Part shown: positions 8,292 to 18,047 of the stretch, piece by piece
How positions within the stretch are numbered: the first letter of the stretch is position 1
Layout of the letters: every line of letters begins with the position of its first letter
DNA from: Vibrio sp. S9_S30
GTDB lineage: Bacteria; Pseudomonadota; Gammaproteobacteria; Enterobacterales; Vibrionaceae
Length of the DNA: 64,000 bases
Assembly (NCBI RefSeq): GCF_014694455.1
Contig: NZ_JAAUWT010000004.1
Span: 186,001 to 250,000 of the forward strand
Direction of reading: 5' to 3'
Notes under the pieces: generated by a model
Seen by the model: the letters and a program-made list of their open reading frames with translations, nothing else
The model's database searches: none
What the model was told of the DNA's origin: nothing
Made by a program: the position numbers and the translations under genes

Positions 8292-10065
8292 CTAGATTCC
8301 CCTTATCGTTGTGTGATTCCATACTCGACTTCAGCATTTCTGCAAACAAGCCATTTTGTTGAATTAATGCGTCAAAACTCCCTTGTTCGGCGATTCTTCC
8401 ATCAGCCATAACTAAAATATTATCGACGTTTTTTAAAGGAGAAAGTTGATGTGTAATCATCAGCGTTGTTTTGGTTTGAATCTGACTTGTTAAGCCTTCC
8501 AGTACCAATTTTTCACTTCTGGCGTCCAAACTGGCGGTGGGTTCGTCGAGAATCCAAAATTCGCCATTTTGTAGCATGGCTCTTGCGAGTGCGAGTCGTT
8601 GTGCCTGACCAACAGAAAGACCACCCGAACGATCACTGATCATGTAATCCAAACCATGTTTAGAAACGAATTCATTGGCATAGCTGTCTTTTAAAACTTG
8701 ATTTAGATTTTCTTCAGATGTTTCACGACCAAACGTAATGTTTTCCAATATAGATCCGTTCAGTAGCAGAGGGTTCTGACCCACCCAACTTATATTTTTA
8801 CGCCAGCTGATTAAGTCGACTTCTTTCAAATCAATGCCGTTGATTTCTATGCGCCCCTCATAAGGCAAGAAACCTAAAATGGCATTAATAAGACTGGTCT
8901 TTCCAGCACCGCTTGGACCTACAATCGCCGTTGTTTGGTTTGCGTTTAATTCGAATGAGACAGAACCAAGTAATTGACTGCCCTCTGGGCTGAATACGGT
9001 GACGTTTTTCACTTTCAAAGATATCGGCTCAGATTTGGCAATGACCGACGTACCTGAGGTAACACTATCCACTTCCGTTTCAAGGAATTCAACTAAACTT
9101 TCTGCTGCGCCAATGGCTTGAGCTTTGGCATGATAGAAGGTACCTAGATCACGCAAAGGTTGATAAAACTCTGGAGCAAGAATCAATATGAACAAACCAG
9201 AGAACAGCGTAATGGCAGCACCATAGTAACCAAAGTTCAATTCACCAATAAACGCAAAGCCGAAGTAAACAGCAGTGATTGCGATTGAGATGGAGGTAAA
9301 AAACTCTAGAACGGCTGAAGAAAGAAATGCGACACGTAAGACATCCATGGTGCGTGAGCGCAATACTTCAGAAGCACCACGCATAACATCGGTTTCAGAC
9401 TGTGCTCTGTCAAACAGGCGAATAGTCGTCATGGCTTGCAGTCGGTCGTAAAAGTGCCCAGATAAGCGCTGGAGAGCTTTAAAGTTCTTGCGGTTAGCGT
9501 CGGAGGCTTTCATGCCGACCAACGCCATAAATAAAGGCACTAAGGGAGCGGTAACTAAAAAGATCAACCCCGCTGCCCAGTTTGTTGGGAAAACCACCAC
9601 CAAAATAACGAAAGGAACCAAAATAGACAGCGACACCTGAGGCAAATAACGAGCAAAAAAATCTTGAAGGTTTTCTACCTGTTCAAGCAATAGTGTTGCC
9701 CAGCTACCAGCTGGTTTGCCTTTTACATACGCCGGTCCCAACTCGCGAAGGCGATTGAGTATAAGTTGCCTTACGTAAATGCGGACCTGTTCACCACAGC
9801 GATACCCTGCCAATTCTCGACCCCAACTGCAGGCGGCTCTGCCAACAACCGCACCCACTAAGCCAGCAAAATGAGGAAGCAAATCGTATTTGTCTGCGTT
9901 TTCGATGATGAGTTGATGAAGTATGGTCGCTAATAGGGCAGCTTGGGCTAGAAGGAAAAGGCTAGATATGACGCCCAGTCCGATGGTAATCATTAACCAG
10001 CGTTTGGCGAGTTTGCTTTGTTGCTTGAGCCATTTATTTAAGGCGCGCTGCTTATGTTTGTCCAT
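8284..10065 (-). CDS. cydD: CydD subunit of the CydDC thiol exporter
   Basis: This is the partner of CydC in the inner membrane, 593 aa (E. coli CydD is 588). The N-terminal half has six hydrophobic segments with conserved charged loops (GAAVLY-like region replaced here by QAALLATILHQ). The C-terminal ATPase has Walker A GPSGAGKTS, a slightly non-canonical signature LSVGQAQR and Walker B FWILDEPTAS. It is the first gene of the cydDC pair. A terminator after trxB separates it from that gene, so a separate promoter is expected in the 165-base gap, as in many vibrios where trxB-cydDC are neighbours. Confidence 0.96.
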   Translation of the reverse strand: MDKHKQRALNKWLKQQSKLAKRWLMITIGLGVISSLFLLAQAALLATILHQLIIENADKYDLLPHFAGLVGAVVGRAACSWGRELAGYRCGEQVRIYVRQLILNRLRELGPAYVKGKPAGSWATLLLEQVENLQDFFARYLPQVSLSILVPFVILVVVFPTNWAAGLIFLVTAPLVPLFMALVGMKASDANRKNFKALQRLSGHFYDRLQAMTTIRLFDRAQSETDVMRGASEVLRSRTMDVLRVAFLSSAVLEFFTSISIAITAVYFGFAFIGELNFGYYGAAITLFSGLFILILAPEFYQPLRDLGTFYHAKAQAIGAAESLVEFLETEVDSVTSGTSVIAKSEPISLKVKNVTVFSPEGSQLLGSVSFELNANQTTAIVGPSGAGKTSLINAILGFLPYEGRIEINGIDLKEVDLISWRKNISWVGQNPLLLNGSILENITFGRETSEENLNQVLKDSYANEFVSKHGLDYMISDRSGGLSVGQAQRLALARAMLQNGEFWILDEPTASLDARSEKLVLEGLTSQIQTKTTLMITHQLSPLKNVDNILVMADGRIAEQGSFDALIQQNGLFAEMLKSSMESHNDKGNLDA

Positions 10066-10171
10066 GTAAGAGGCTTTAAATTCAGAATTGATTTTTGAAA
10101 GGGTGATTATATACCTAAGTGCCCCGAAGATGCAGTGGTAAGCTACGTAAGAGTTGAAAATAAAAATGAAA

Positions 10172-10193
10172 AATCCGGCTATGAAGCCGGATT
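10172..10193 (-). terminator. Rho-independent terminator of trxB
   Basis: AATCCGGC/GCCGGATT stem with a 6-base loop, followed on the minus strand by TTTTTCATTTTT. It stands 40 bases beyond the trxB stop. Confidence 0.9.
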
Positions 10194-10232
10194 ATCAATC
10201 AATCGAAGTGAGCCGATCGGTTAGTCAGAGAA

Positions 10233-11285
<1,053 letters not shown>

Positions 11286-11348
11286 TTATAGATTAGAACG
11301 TAGTGCTTATTTTTACTTGGTCGGGGATCTTGTTTGTATCGAGCAAAA

Positions 11349-11377
11349 AAGAAACCACCTAAATTTGGTGGCTTCTT
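11349..11377 (-). terminator. Terminator of the 11420-13138 gene
   Basis: AAGAA-A-CCACC pairs with GGTGG-C-TTCTT (one mismatch). On the minus strand the hairpin is followed by TTTCTTTTTT. Confidence 0.8.
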
Positions 11378-11419
11378 GTACAGTTAACGAGACATCTTGC
11401 TGTAAGAATCGTCTTTTGA

Positions 11420-13138
11420 TTAGTAGCGAATATTGTTCATATCGAAAGCCAAGCCTTTGTCTGTGACATCAAACGTCATGCTCGCTTCAACACCGTCTTG
11501 AATGAATGGTTCTAATTCCGCAGGGACAGCTTCATCACTGCGTTTCATCATTTCAACAAAGGGGTTAAACAATTTGCTGTAGTTGATGTAAGTGTTGTAC
11601 AAGCCATTGGATTCAAGCGCTTGACCGAATAAATTCGTTATTGCTTTCGTTGCCGATTCGCCAGTATAGAATGATAAGTGGTTGCCTTTCGAGGCGACGT
11701 AGACTGTACCAATGTCTGCGAATTGCTGGGTAAGTTGAGGTGGAACTTCCACAGGCGTTCCGTCTTCTGGGATTTGGATCTGTGAGAGAGACGGGTCCAT
11801 CATTTGAGCCGCTTGGAACAGTGCGATAGGGCTATCTGCTGAAATCGAGACCGACGCATCCAGCATATTCAACTCTTCGCCGTATTCACCTTCGCCAAAA
11901 CCGTAGTCAAACAGGTTTAAGCTGACCCCTTTCAGACCATTGACAAAGCCAGCGGCCATGCCAATCATCGCAGGGTTTGCTTGACGAAGACCCGCTTGCA
12001 TTTCTGCAAGAGGCGCACAGGTGTATTGAATGGCTAGGCTGTCTTGCCATATCGTATTCAGCGCTGGAGCCAATTTATTCACATCGATACCCAACCCTAA
12101 CGACAGCGCACTGTTTTGCATGCTACTCAGTGCTGGAATAAAGCCGCGAATGGATTTAAGTGCCTCTAGAACCACAGAGTTGTTGCTCTCAACCAACATG
12201 TCTAGGTCCATCGTTGAATTTTCATTGAGGGTTGCACCGAATACCGTTCTTGGCCAGTTTGCAGCAATGCCAGCAATCTCGGTTTTACATTGCTCCGATT
12301 GAATAGCTGCGAATGGGTTCTCGGAAGAAGGATCTTCTGTTTTGATTAACGCATTGATTTTTGCAACGTGTTTTGCGAGTAAGTTGCCATCAGTGGTGGT
12401 GAAACCCGTCGCGAACTGTTGGTGGTCGAGGTAACCAACAGAGTCCTTACCGAGCTCTGGGTGTGTCGCGAGCATCTTGTTAATGATGTCAGCTTGCGCC
12501 ACTGACTGAGCAGGTGCTTCGACACCTAAAGCCAGCTTGAGAGGGCTTGTCTCACCGAAGTCTGGTGAATCCAGTGTAATGGTTGCAATGCCTTGATGAA
12601 CGGCGACAATAAACTCAAGCTTTATTTCATTGTTTTCTTCAACCATGCTGTATGAACGATAAGCGATATCGCCAACTTTTTTAGCAACATGTTTGAAATC
12701 GCTGTCTTTTTCTATTTTGTCGAACGTTGCCCAAAATGCTTGTTCATTCGTTACGTCAAATTTGAAGACAGGAGCCAACCCAACAAGGTATACGTAGCTT
12801 TTTATTGTATCAGGTGCGCCAAATGCTGCTTTGTATGCTTCGCCAGTTTGGATGGCTTCAAAGTAAGTATCGCCAAGCGTGATAAAGAAAGTTTCACGAT
12901 TTGTCATTTGCTGACGATCGGTCTCTGAGAGTTCTAGAAGCTCATCCATAGAAGGGACACTGCTCATAGAACCTAAAAATTTATCCAGTTCCAGTGGTGT
13001 TAATTGTGCGGAAACAAATGCCGAATCTGATGGGATTTGATCCAAAACAGATACGGATTGAGATGCCTGTTGCTGGGTGTATAGATATCCACCCGCTCCC
13101 ACTGCAGCAATACCCGCAGCGATGACTAACTTATTCAC
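11420..13138 (-). CDS. Uncharacterised secreted or anchored protein
   Basis: A 572-aa protein of unknown function. It begins with a lysine and a 16-residue hydrophobic segment (MNKLVIAAGIAAVGAGGYLY), which is a signal peptide or signal anchor, followed by a Gln/Ser-rich linker. The remainder is soluble and acidic, with recurring stretches such as LDQIPSDSAFVSAQLTPL and VSLNLFDYGFGEGEYGEELN. The type resembles large periplasmic hypothetical proteins that vibrios encode beside trxB. I see no catalytic motif or cofactor site. It is monocistronic, with its own terminator, and shows no sign of truncation. Confidence 0.8.
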   Translation of the reverse strand: MNKLVIAAGIAAVGAGGYLYTQQQASQSVSVLDQIPSDSAFVSAQLTPLELDKFLGSMSSVPSMDELLELSETDRQQMTNRETFFITLGDTYFEAIQTGEAYKAAFGAPDTIKSYVYLVGLAPVFKFDVTNEQAFWATFDKIEKDSDFKHVAKKVGDIAYRSYSMVEENNEIKLEFIVAVHQGIATITLDSPDFGETSPLKLALGVEAPAQSVAQADIINKMLATHPELGKDSVGYLDHQQFATGFTTTDGNLLAKHVAKINALIKTEDPSSENPFAAIQSEQCKTEIAGIAANWPRTVFGATLNENSTMDLDMLVESNNSVVLEALKSIRGFIPALSSMQNSALSLGLGIDVNKLAPALNTIWQDSLAIQYTCAPLAEMQAGLRQANPAMIGMAAGFVNGLKGVSLNLFDYGFGEGEYGEELNMLDASVSISADSPIALFQAAQMMDPSLSQIQIPEDGTPVEVPPQLTQQFADIGTVYVASKGNHLSFYTGESATKAITNLFGQALESNGLYNTYINYSKLFNPFVEMMKRSDEAVPAELEPFIQDGVEASMTFDVTDKGLAFDMNNIRY

Positions 13139-13502
13139 TAGCCTACTCCTTTATAAATATGATGACCGAGAATAGAACTTATTGATCTAAATAACAATCT
13201 GTTGTGTGAATAAAGTGAAGAGGGATCAAATAGATAGGGCTTGAATTGAAGGGGTTAAATAATGCTATTTAAATCATGGTATTACCAATGTACGCAGTAG
13301 AGCATGTTGTTATTAATAAGATACCAAGCCGAATAGTAGTTTATGTATCTTGTTATGAGTCTTTTATTGGTTATACATTCTTTGTTTGTTATTTATTCGA
13401 TATATATGACAAGATAAAATTGATTTTACAGAATAAGTGGTCGACTCTTAATGTAAATGATTTGTGAATTATGTGTAGCTAAATGCTTCTAGGAGCGCCA
13501 CT
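13139..13502. other. AT-rich intergenic gap
   Basis: This 364-base gap separates two divergent genes and should hold their promoters. It is AT-rich. An open frame of about 60 codons on the plus strand (13276-13467) has no ribosome site and a biased, hydrophobic composition, so I do not call it. Confidence 0.5.
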
Positions 13503-14159
13503 ATGTTTTCGCATGAAAGTACATTGCAAATAACCCAACTGAGCCATAACGCTATCGCCCAGTTATCCCCTTCGTTTAATTCTCTACCACATACACAACA
13601 CGCTGACGGTCAGTATCGACTAAGACGGTATTCTGTAGTTGAATTCCAGCGAAGTAGCTTGAAGGAAGTGAACCGGCACAGCTTTGTGCAGCCAGAAAAT
13701 ATTAATCATTTTCAGGGAGATGTCGTTCGTCAGTTTGAGGGCATCGAAGCGGATATCTTAACCGGAGATGCCCTGCATGAAATGTGTCAGCTTTTTGTCG
13801 AAGCAAACGCATTGCCTTACGGGCAAGAAATCGAAATTCATCAAATACGAATTGCGACAGTCTTTGATGAAACGCCAGTCGCGCCAGAAGGTGTTCATCA
13901 AGACGGGTTCGATCATATTGCGATTGTCGGTATCGACAGGCACAACATTGTTGGCGGTGAGATCATGCTTTATCAAGGAGATCACGAAGCCCCTTTTTTC
14001 AGAAAGGTTTTGGAAAATGGGGAAATCGCGATTCTTGATGACCACAAATTATGGCATAACGCGCAACCGATCCGCTCTGTCATTCGTGATAACGAAGGTC
14101 ACATGGATGTCTTTGTTTTAACGGCAACCGATGGCTGCCATGCTGTTCAAGATGAATGA
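13503..14159 (+). CDS. 2-oxoglutarate/Fe(II)-dependent oxygenase family protein (PF10014 type)
   Basis: A 218-aa cytoplasmic protein of the small 2OG-Fe dioxygenase family that includes bacterial amino-acid hydroxylases (for example L-isoleucine 4-hydroxylase) and the biofilm-linked BsmA group. The metal triad can be read directly: HQD in GVHQDGFDHIAI (His-x-Asp) and the distal His in KLWHNAQPI. A downstream Arg in QPIRSV is suited to binding 2-oxoglutarate. The start has GGAGC 7 bases before the ATG. It is monocistronic and ends at a shared hairpin with the convergent gene. The substrate is unknown; free amino-acid hydroxylation is the family precedent. Confidence 0.85.
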   Translation: MFSHESTLQITQLSHNAIAQLSPSFNSLPHTQHADGQYRLRRYSVVEFQRSSLKEVNRHSFVQPENINHFQGDVVRQFEGIEADILTGDALHEMCQLFVEANALPYGQEIEIHQIRIATVFDETPVAPEGVHQDGFDHIAIVGIDRHNIVGGEIMLYQGDHEAPFFRKVLENGEIAILDDHKLWHNAQPIRSVIRDNEGHMDVFVLTATDGCHAVQDE

Positions 14160-14228
14160 TCAAGGGACAGACTTCTTCACTGGAACAGCGTGGTATCCGA
14201 TCTGAGTGTAACGCCTTCAGTTCGCCAA

Positions 14229-14257
14229 ATAAGCTGGAGTATAGTACGCCAGCTTAT
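14229..14257. terminator. Bidirectional terminator hairpin
   Basis: ATAAGCTGG/CCAGCTTAT, a perfect 9-bp stem between two convergent genes. Confidence 0.75.
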
Positions 14258-14265
14258 CTGCTTGG

Positions 14266-15090
14266 CTAGGCTTCAAATGTCACTTCGTATGAGGTGAATT
14301 TCCGAACGTTTATTACGCCAGTATCCATGATAAGGTATTGACCTTTAATGCCTTTAAGTACTCCGCTTACTTCAGGGTTTTTGTCAAAATTATGGGAGAC
14401 GATCTTGGTTGGGTGCTCAAGTACGGGGTAATGAATTTCAGTTAGGGTATCGACCAGAGGGATAACCGAATCTTCACCATATTTTCCTTTTACCTGCGCT
14501 ATGACCTCATTCGCATGAGGCATCAACTCTTTTGCAAGCGCTTCTAATAGGAGCGGCTCTGCGTCACCTTTTAGTAGCGTACGCCAATTCGTTTTGTCAG
14601 CGACGTGCTTGGCAAGTTCGACTTCGATAAGACCGGAGATATGACGATTTTTTACTTTGTAGATTGGCAACCCTTGAGTGGCACCTTGATCAATCCACCG
14701 AGTTGGGATCTGCGTGTGACGCGTAATGCCGACTTTCAAACTTGAGGTGTTTGATAGGTAGACATAATGCTCGACCATGCAATTTTCCTCACCCCACTGT
14801 GGTTCTCGACAGGTTCCTTGCTCGTAATGACAGGTTTCGGGTTTCATTATGCACATATCGCAGCTCGCTAGTTTCCGCATGCAAACAAAGCAATGACCCT
14901 GTGAATAGCTTTTTTTGGTTTTCTTACCACAGGAACGGCAGAAAATATTACCAGTGTGAGTGAGTTTAATCGGTTTTCCAATCAGCGCGTTTAACCCAAT
15001 ACGGTCTTCACTGACAGACAGAGAATACTCGACACTTTCAGATAGCTGCGAATTCAGCTTCTTCAGAGTGCCTTTGATGGTGATTGACAT
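14266..15090 (-). CDS. DUF2797 zinc-binding protein
   Basis: A 274-aa protein of the DUF2797 family. A Cys-rich N-terminal region (CRSCGKK, CFVCMRK, CDMC, then further Cys and His) probably binds two zinc ions around residues 50-105. A segment beginning VYLSNTSSLKVGITR looks like a GIY-YIG-type fold with a Thr-Arg pair, so nuclease activity is possible but unproven. Members of this family are found widely in bacteria without a defined role. The gene is monocistronic and converges on the oxygenase gene. Confidence 0.85.
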   Translation of the reverse strand: MSITIKGTLKKLNSQLSESVEYSLSVSEDRIGLNALIGKPIKLTHTGNIFCRSCGKKTKKSYSQGHCFVCMRKLASCDMCIMKPETCHYEQGTCREPQWGEENCMVEHYVYLSNTSSLKVGITRHTQIPTRWIDQGATQGLPIYKVKNRHISGLIEVELAKHVADKTNWRTLLKGDAEPLLLEALAKELMPHANEVIAQVKGKYGEDSVIPLVDTLTEIHYPVLEHPTKIVSHNFDKNPEVSGVLKGIKGQYLIMDTGVINVRKFTSYEVTFEA

Positions 15091-15389
15091 GACATTACTC
15101 TTATTTTTTCACATCTTAAATAGGTGTGTTTGTTTTGTTTCTCGATTTTAGCAAAGTTATTAATTATCCCAGAGAGGAATTGTTGATATAAATAAATTGA
15201 GCTAATAATGTAATTTTTCTGTTTTATTGCCGACTTGTACAGGTGTACATCTTTATTTACTAATTAACGGTCCTATTTTCATAGAAAAACTGTGCTTATA
15301 TTCATGATTATGGTATTTTGCACATATACATTATTGTGTGATATTAGTCCCATTTTTTAAAATTATAGACATGTCAAATGAGGTCTAAC

Positions 15390-16736
15390 ATGAGAGGAAA
15401 ACATCAATTGAGCTTTATGAGAAAAGTTTTTTTGGTGTTGTTATTTGGTACATTGTTGGTGATAACGCTTTATTACCAATTTGGAGATACGCAGCGTTTA
15501 GTCATCTCGCCTGAACACTTTACTTTTTTGTCTACTGACGATAGGCAATCTGGTGGTTCGTCGGAGTCTAAGTTGCAGGTGGAAGGACATCAAGCGCATC
15601 TTCAATGTCAATTAAATCAGAGTGAATATGCGTGGCCATATTGCTCGGTCTCTATCCAGCTTTCTAATGATATAACGAAGGGAATCGATTTATCTAACTA
15701 TCATACGGTTAGGCTGAATATCGACTACCATACTAACGACCCAAAAGCCCGATTAAGAGTGTATTTAAGAAACTATAACTCAGCCTATTCGAGGGAGGAC
15801 AACGAGTATTCCATTAAATATAACGGTTTAGAGTTCGCGCCTAGGCCAGACCTAGGTACGCTTGCCATTTCGATGAAAAACTTTCAAGTGATGACTTGGT
15901 GGTTAGCTGATTTTGATATCGATATTGAACACGCAGCGCCAGAATTTAGCAATGTGGTTTTATTTGAGATTGCTACAGGCTCACGTGCCGAGCTTGGTAG
16001 CCATGACATATTAATTAACAGCATAGAATTCGAAGGGCATTTTGTTAATGGAGAAAAGCTGATGCTTACCTTAGTACTGATTTGGACAGTACTTGGTGTA
16101 GCACTCTTTTGGTTTGATCACAGAAGAAGTATGACCGCCATTAGTCAGGCGAATGCACGACATCTTCATTTGAAGGCGGTCAATGACCGATTACGTCAAC
16201 AAAATATGCGCTTTGCGGAAATGGCACAAGTCGATGCGCTGACGGGAGCAAGGAATCGTCACTCCGTCAGAAATTGGTTGGATAACGCGACCAAGCAGAC
16301 GGAAGCGGGCTTAGACAAGTTGTCGATGATTTACTTAGACATCGATCATTTCAAAAAAATCAATGATACCCTTGGCCATCAGACGGGTGACGATATATTG
16401 AAAGAGTTCGTTCTTGTGGTTAGTGCTGTCATCCGTCCTAGCGATCATTTAGTGAGATGGGGGGGAGAAGAATTCATTGTATTTTGTCGAGATACCAATT
16501 TGGAACATGCACATGAAATTGCCGAACGCATCTTATGTAATGTGAGAGAGCATAAGTGGCTTCATCATGAACCCTTAACGTGCAGTGCAGGCGTTGCAGA
16601 GATGGAAAATGAAAGAATGACAGAAACGATGGCGAGAGCAGACGAAGCTTTATATCAGGCTAAACACCTAGGTCGAGACAGAGTGGAAGTGCACTTTCGC
16701 CGTTGTGACTTAGCAGCAAAAGAGCAGGCTCGTTAG
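15390..16736 (+). CDS. Membrane-bound diguanylate cyclase
   Basis: This protein should synthesise cyclic di-GMP at the inner membrane. I chose the ATG at 15390 over 15378 because GAGGT stands 5 bases before it, giving 448 aa. A first transmembrane segment (residues about 10-28) and a second near 225-243 bracket a periplasmic region of about 190 residues with a beta-rich, sugar-binding-like look. A short coil leads to the GGDEF domain. The active site is intact (RWGGEEF), and the RxxD inhibitory site RPSD lies five residues before it, so product inhibition is likely. The periplasmic part suggests sensing of an external ligand. A strong terminator follows. Confidence 0.92.
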   Translation: MRGKHQLSFMRKVFLVLLFGTLLVITLYYQFGDTQRLVISPEHFTFLSTDDRQSGGSSESKLQVEGHQAHLQCQLNQSEYAWPYCSVSIQLSNDITKGIDLSNYHTVRLNIDYHTNDPKARLRVYLRNYNSAYSREDNEYSIKYNGLEFAPRPDLGTLAISMKNFQVMTWWLADFDIDIEHAAPEFSNVVLFEIATGSRAELGSHDILINSIEFEGHFVNGEKLMLTLVLIWTVLGVALFWFDHRRSMTAISQANARHLHLKAVNDRLRQQNMRFAEMAQVDALTGARNRHSVRNWLDNATKQTEAGLDKLSMIYLDIDHFKKINDTLGHQTGDDILKEFVLVVSAVIRPSDHLVRWGGEEFIVFCRDTNLEHAHEIAERILCNVREHKWLHHEPLTCSAGVAEMENERMTETMARADEALYQAKHLGRDRVEVHFRRCDLAAKEQAR

Positions 16737-16768
16737 CGTAGATCCAGGTTGGAAGTGTCAGTGTTCAG

Positions 16769-16794
16769 AAAAGGGCTCATCGAGCCCTTTTTTT
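16769..16794 (+). terminator. Terminator of the diguanylate cyclase gene
   Basis: AAGGGCTC/GAGCCCTT stem with a 3-base loop followed by seven T residues. Confidence 0.92.
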
Positions 16795-16803
16795 GTAACA
16801 ATC

Positions 16804-17601
16804 TTAATGATGACTGGATGATTTATCGACGCCTTCAGTTTCTCGGCTTTCTTCTGTCTCTTGCGCCCGATCTGTTTCCCCTTCAGTATGTTCCTTTAAC
16901 TGCGAGGGGGGGAAAGGTGGACCTTCGATGTTTCCTATTGGCACTTTGGGCCCTAGAAATTTGGGTTGCTTATCAATGATATATAAGTCAATTAAGGCGT
17001 TGGCTCTGGCAAGCACTTCTCTTATACGAACAAACCATCCTCCCGATCCTTTAGGACCTGGTACCGCCAAGCATACGGCATTGATTCCATGATAGTTGGC
17101 AATATATAACGCTCGCTCACAATGGAATGCCTGTGTCACAATGATAAAATCATCAGCATCAAAAATGGCTTTAGCCCTTACTACCGAGTCGAGCGTTCTA
17201 AAGCCCGCGTAGTCGAGATAGATAGCATCTTCCGGAATCCCAGCTTTTAACAAATCCCGTTTCATGGTCCACGGTTCGTTGTAAGAGCGGTGCGCGTTAT
17301 CACCGCTCAATAAATAAGAGGATACCTTTTTATCCCGAAACAATTGAATAGCGGTGTTGATTCGGTGAGTGTAAAAGTCGTTAAGCGTTCTGCCTAGGTA
17401 TTTGCTGGTGCCAAGAACCAGTGCGACATCGTGATCGGGAAGCGCTTCAGGTTCGAAATACACTTGTGACTTGGTTTGCCAACTTATCCAACGATCAACG
17501 AAAAGGAGCGTGCCAAGCAAAGTGAGGGCAGAAAGAAGAATGACCAGCGCAGCTCTGCGAAGCCATAAGATAAGTGAAGACGGTAGAGAGAGTTTCAGCA
17601 T
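16804..17601 (-). CDS. sanA: SanA-like inner-membrane protein (DUF218)
   Basis: This resembles E. coli SanA, an envelope-barrier protein whose overexpression restores vancomycin exclusion. One transmembrane segment lies at residues 10-35 and is followed by a DUF218 domain. The conserved stretches ALVLGTSKYL, LLSGDNAHRSYNEPWTM, DYAGFRTLDSVVRA and TQAFHCERALYIA match SanA nearly residue by residue. I use the ATG at 17601 (265 aa); an in-frame ATG at 17652 would overlap the upstream gene by 38 bases. A hydrophilic C-terminal tail rich in Glu and Thr extends beyond the E. coli length. It follows the DUF3392 gene by 13 bases. Confidence 0.88.
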   Translation of the reverse strand: MLKLSLPSSLILWLRRAALVILLSALTLLGTLLFVDRWISWQTKSQVYFEPEALPDHDVALVLGTSKYLGRTLNDFYTHRINTAIQLFRDKKVSSYLLSGDNAHRSYNEPWTMKRDLLKAGIPEDAIYLDYAGFRTLDSVVRAKAIFDADDFIIVTQAFHCERALYIANYHGINAVCLAVPGPKGSGGWFVRIREVLARANALIDLYIIDKQPKFLGPKVPIGNIEGPPFPPSQLKEHTEGETDRAQETEESRETEGVDKSSSHH

Positions 17602-17614
17602 GCCAATTCCAACA

Positions 17615-17944
17615 TCAAACCTGCCGATTTCGCTGTGCCCAGATACCCACAAGAGTAAACCATAACAGTAAGCCTATCACTAACCAATCGTGATCAAGTT
17701 GCAGCAGCCATTGCGAAAGAATAGGAGACATTTTCACAATAAAAAAGCCAAAGCCAAATGCGTTGATAGCAATAAAAGCAAAAGTTCGGATGATAAAGTG
17801 ATGACCGGAAAGAACGCGACGCATAATCCGATTAATATCTGAACCAAACACCACCAATCCACAGGCAATAACGGCTGTGGAAATTTCGGATAAGTAGGGA
17901 ACCAGTTTCGTTCCTAGCGTGGTAAGTATCTCTAACATAACCAC
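17615..17944 (-). CDS. DUF3392 inner-membrane protein
   Basis: A 109-aa membrane protein with three or four hydrophobic helices and a conserved cytoplasmic patch (FGSDINRIMRRVLSGHHFIIRT). This matches the DUF3392 family of gammaproteobacteria, which has no known function. The start may be the GTG at 17944 or the ATG at 17938; neither has a strong ribosome site. It is followed within 13 bases by sanA, which implies co-transcription and perhaps a shared envelope role. Confidence 0.82.
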   Translation of the reverse strand: MVMLEILTTLGTKLVPYLSEISTAVIACGLVVFGSDINRIMRRVLSGHHFIIRTFAFIAINAFGFGFFIVKMSPILSQWLLQLDHDWLVIGLLLWFTLVGIWAQRNRQV

Positions 17945-17968
17945 TAATCTTACGGTTTCGTGCTAAAA

Positions 17969-17993
17969 AGAAAAGCCCATAAAGGGCTTTTCT
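17969..17993. terminator. Terminator of maeA
   Basis: AGAAAAGCCC/GGGCTTTTCT, a 10-bp stem with a 5-base loop, lies 55 bases after the maeA stop on the minus strand. Confidence 0.85.
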
Positions 17994-18047
17994 GAATGAA
18001 ACGTGCATTTGTTCCGATAATTTGATTGGAAACTGCTCAAACCTACT

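Noticed and set aside
13276..13467. 63-codon plus-strand frame in the AT-rich gap
   Set aside because: Rich in Ile/Tyr/Val as expected from AT-rich DNA; no ribosome site or recognisable feature.
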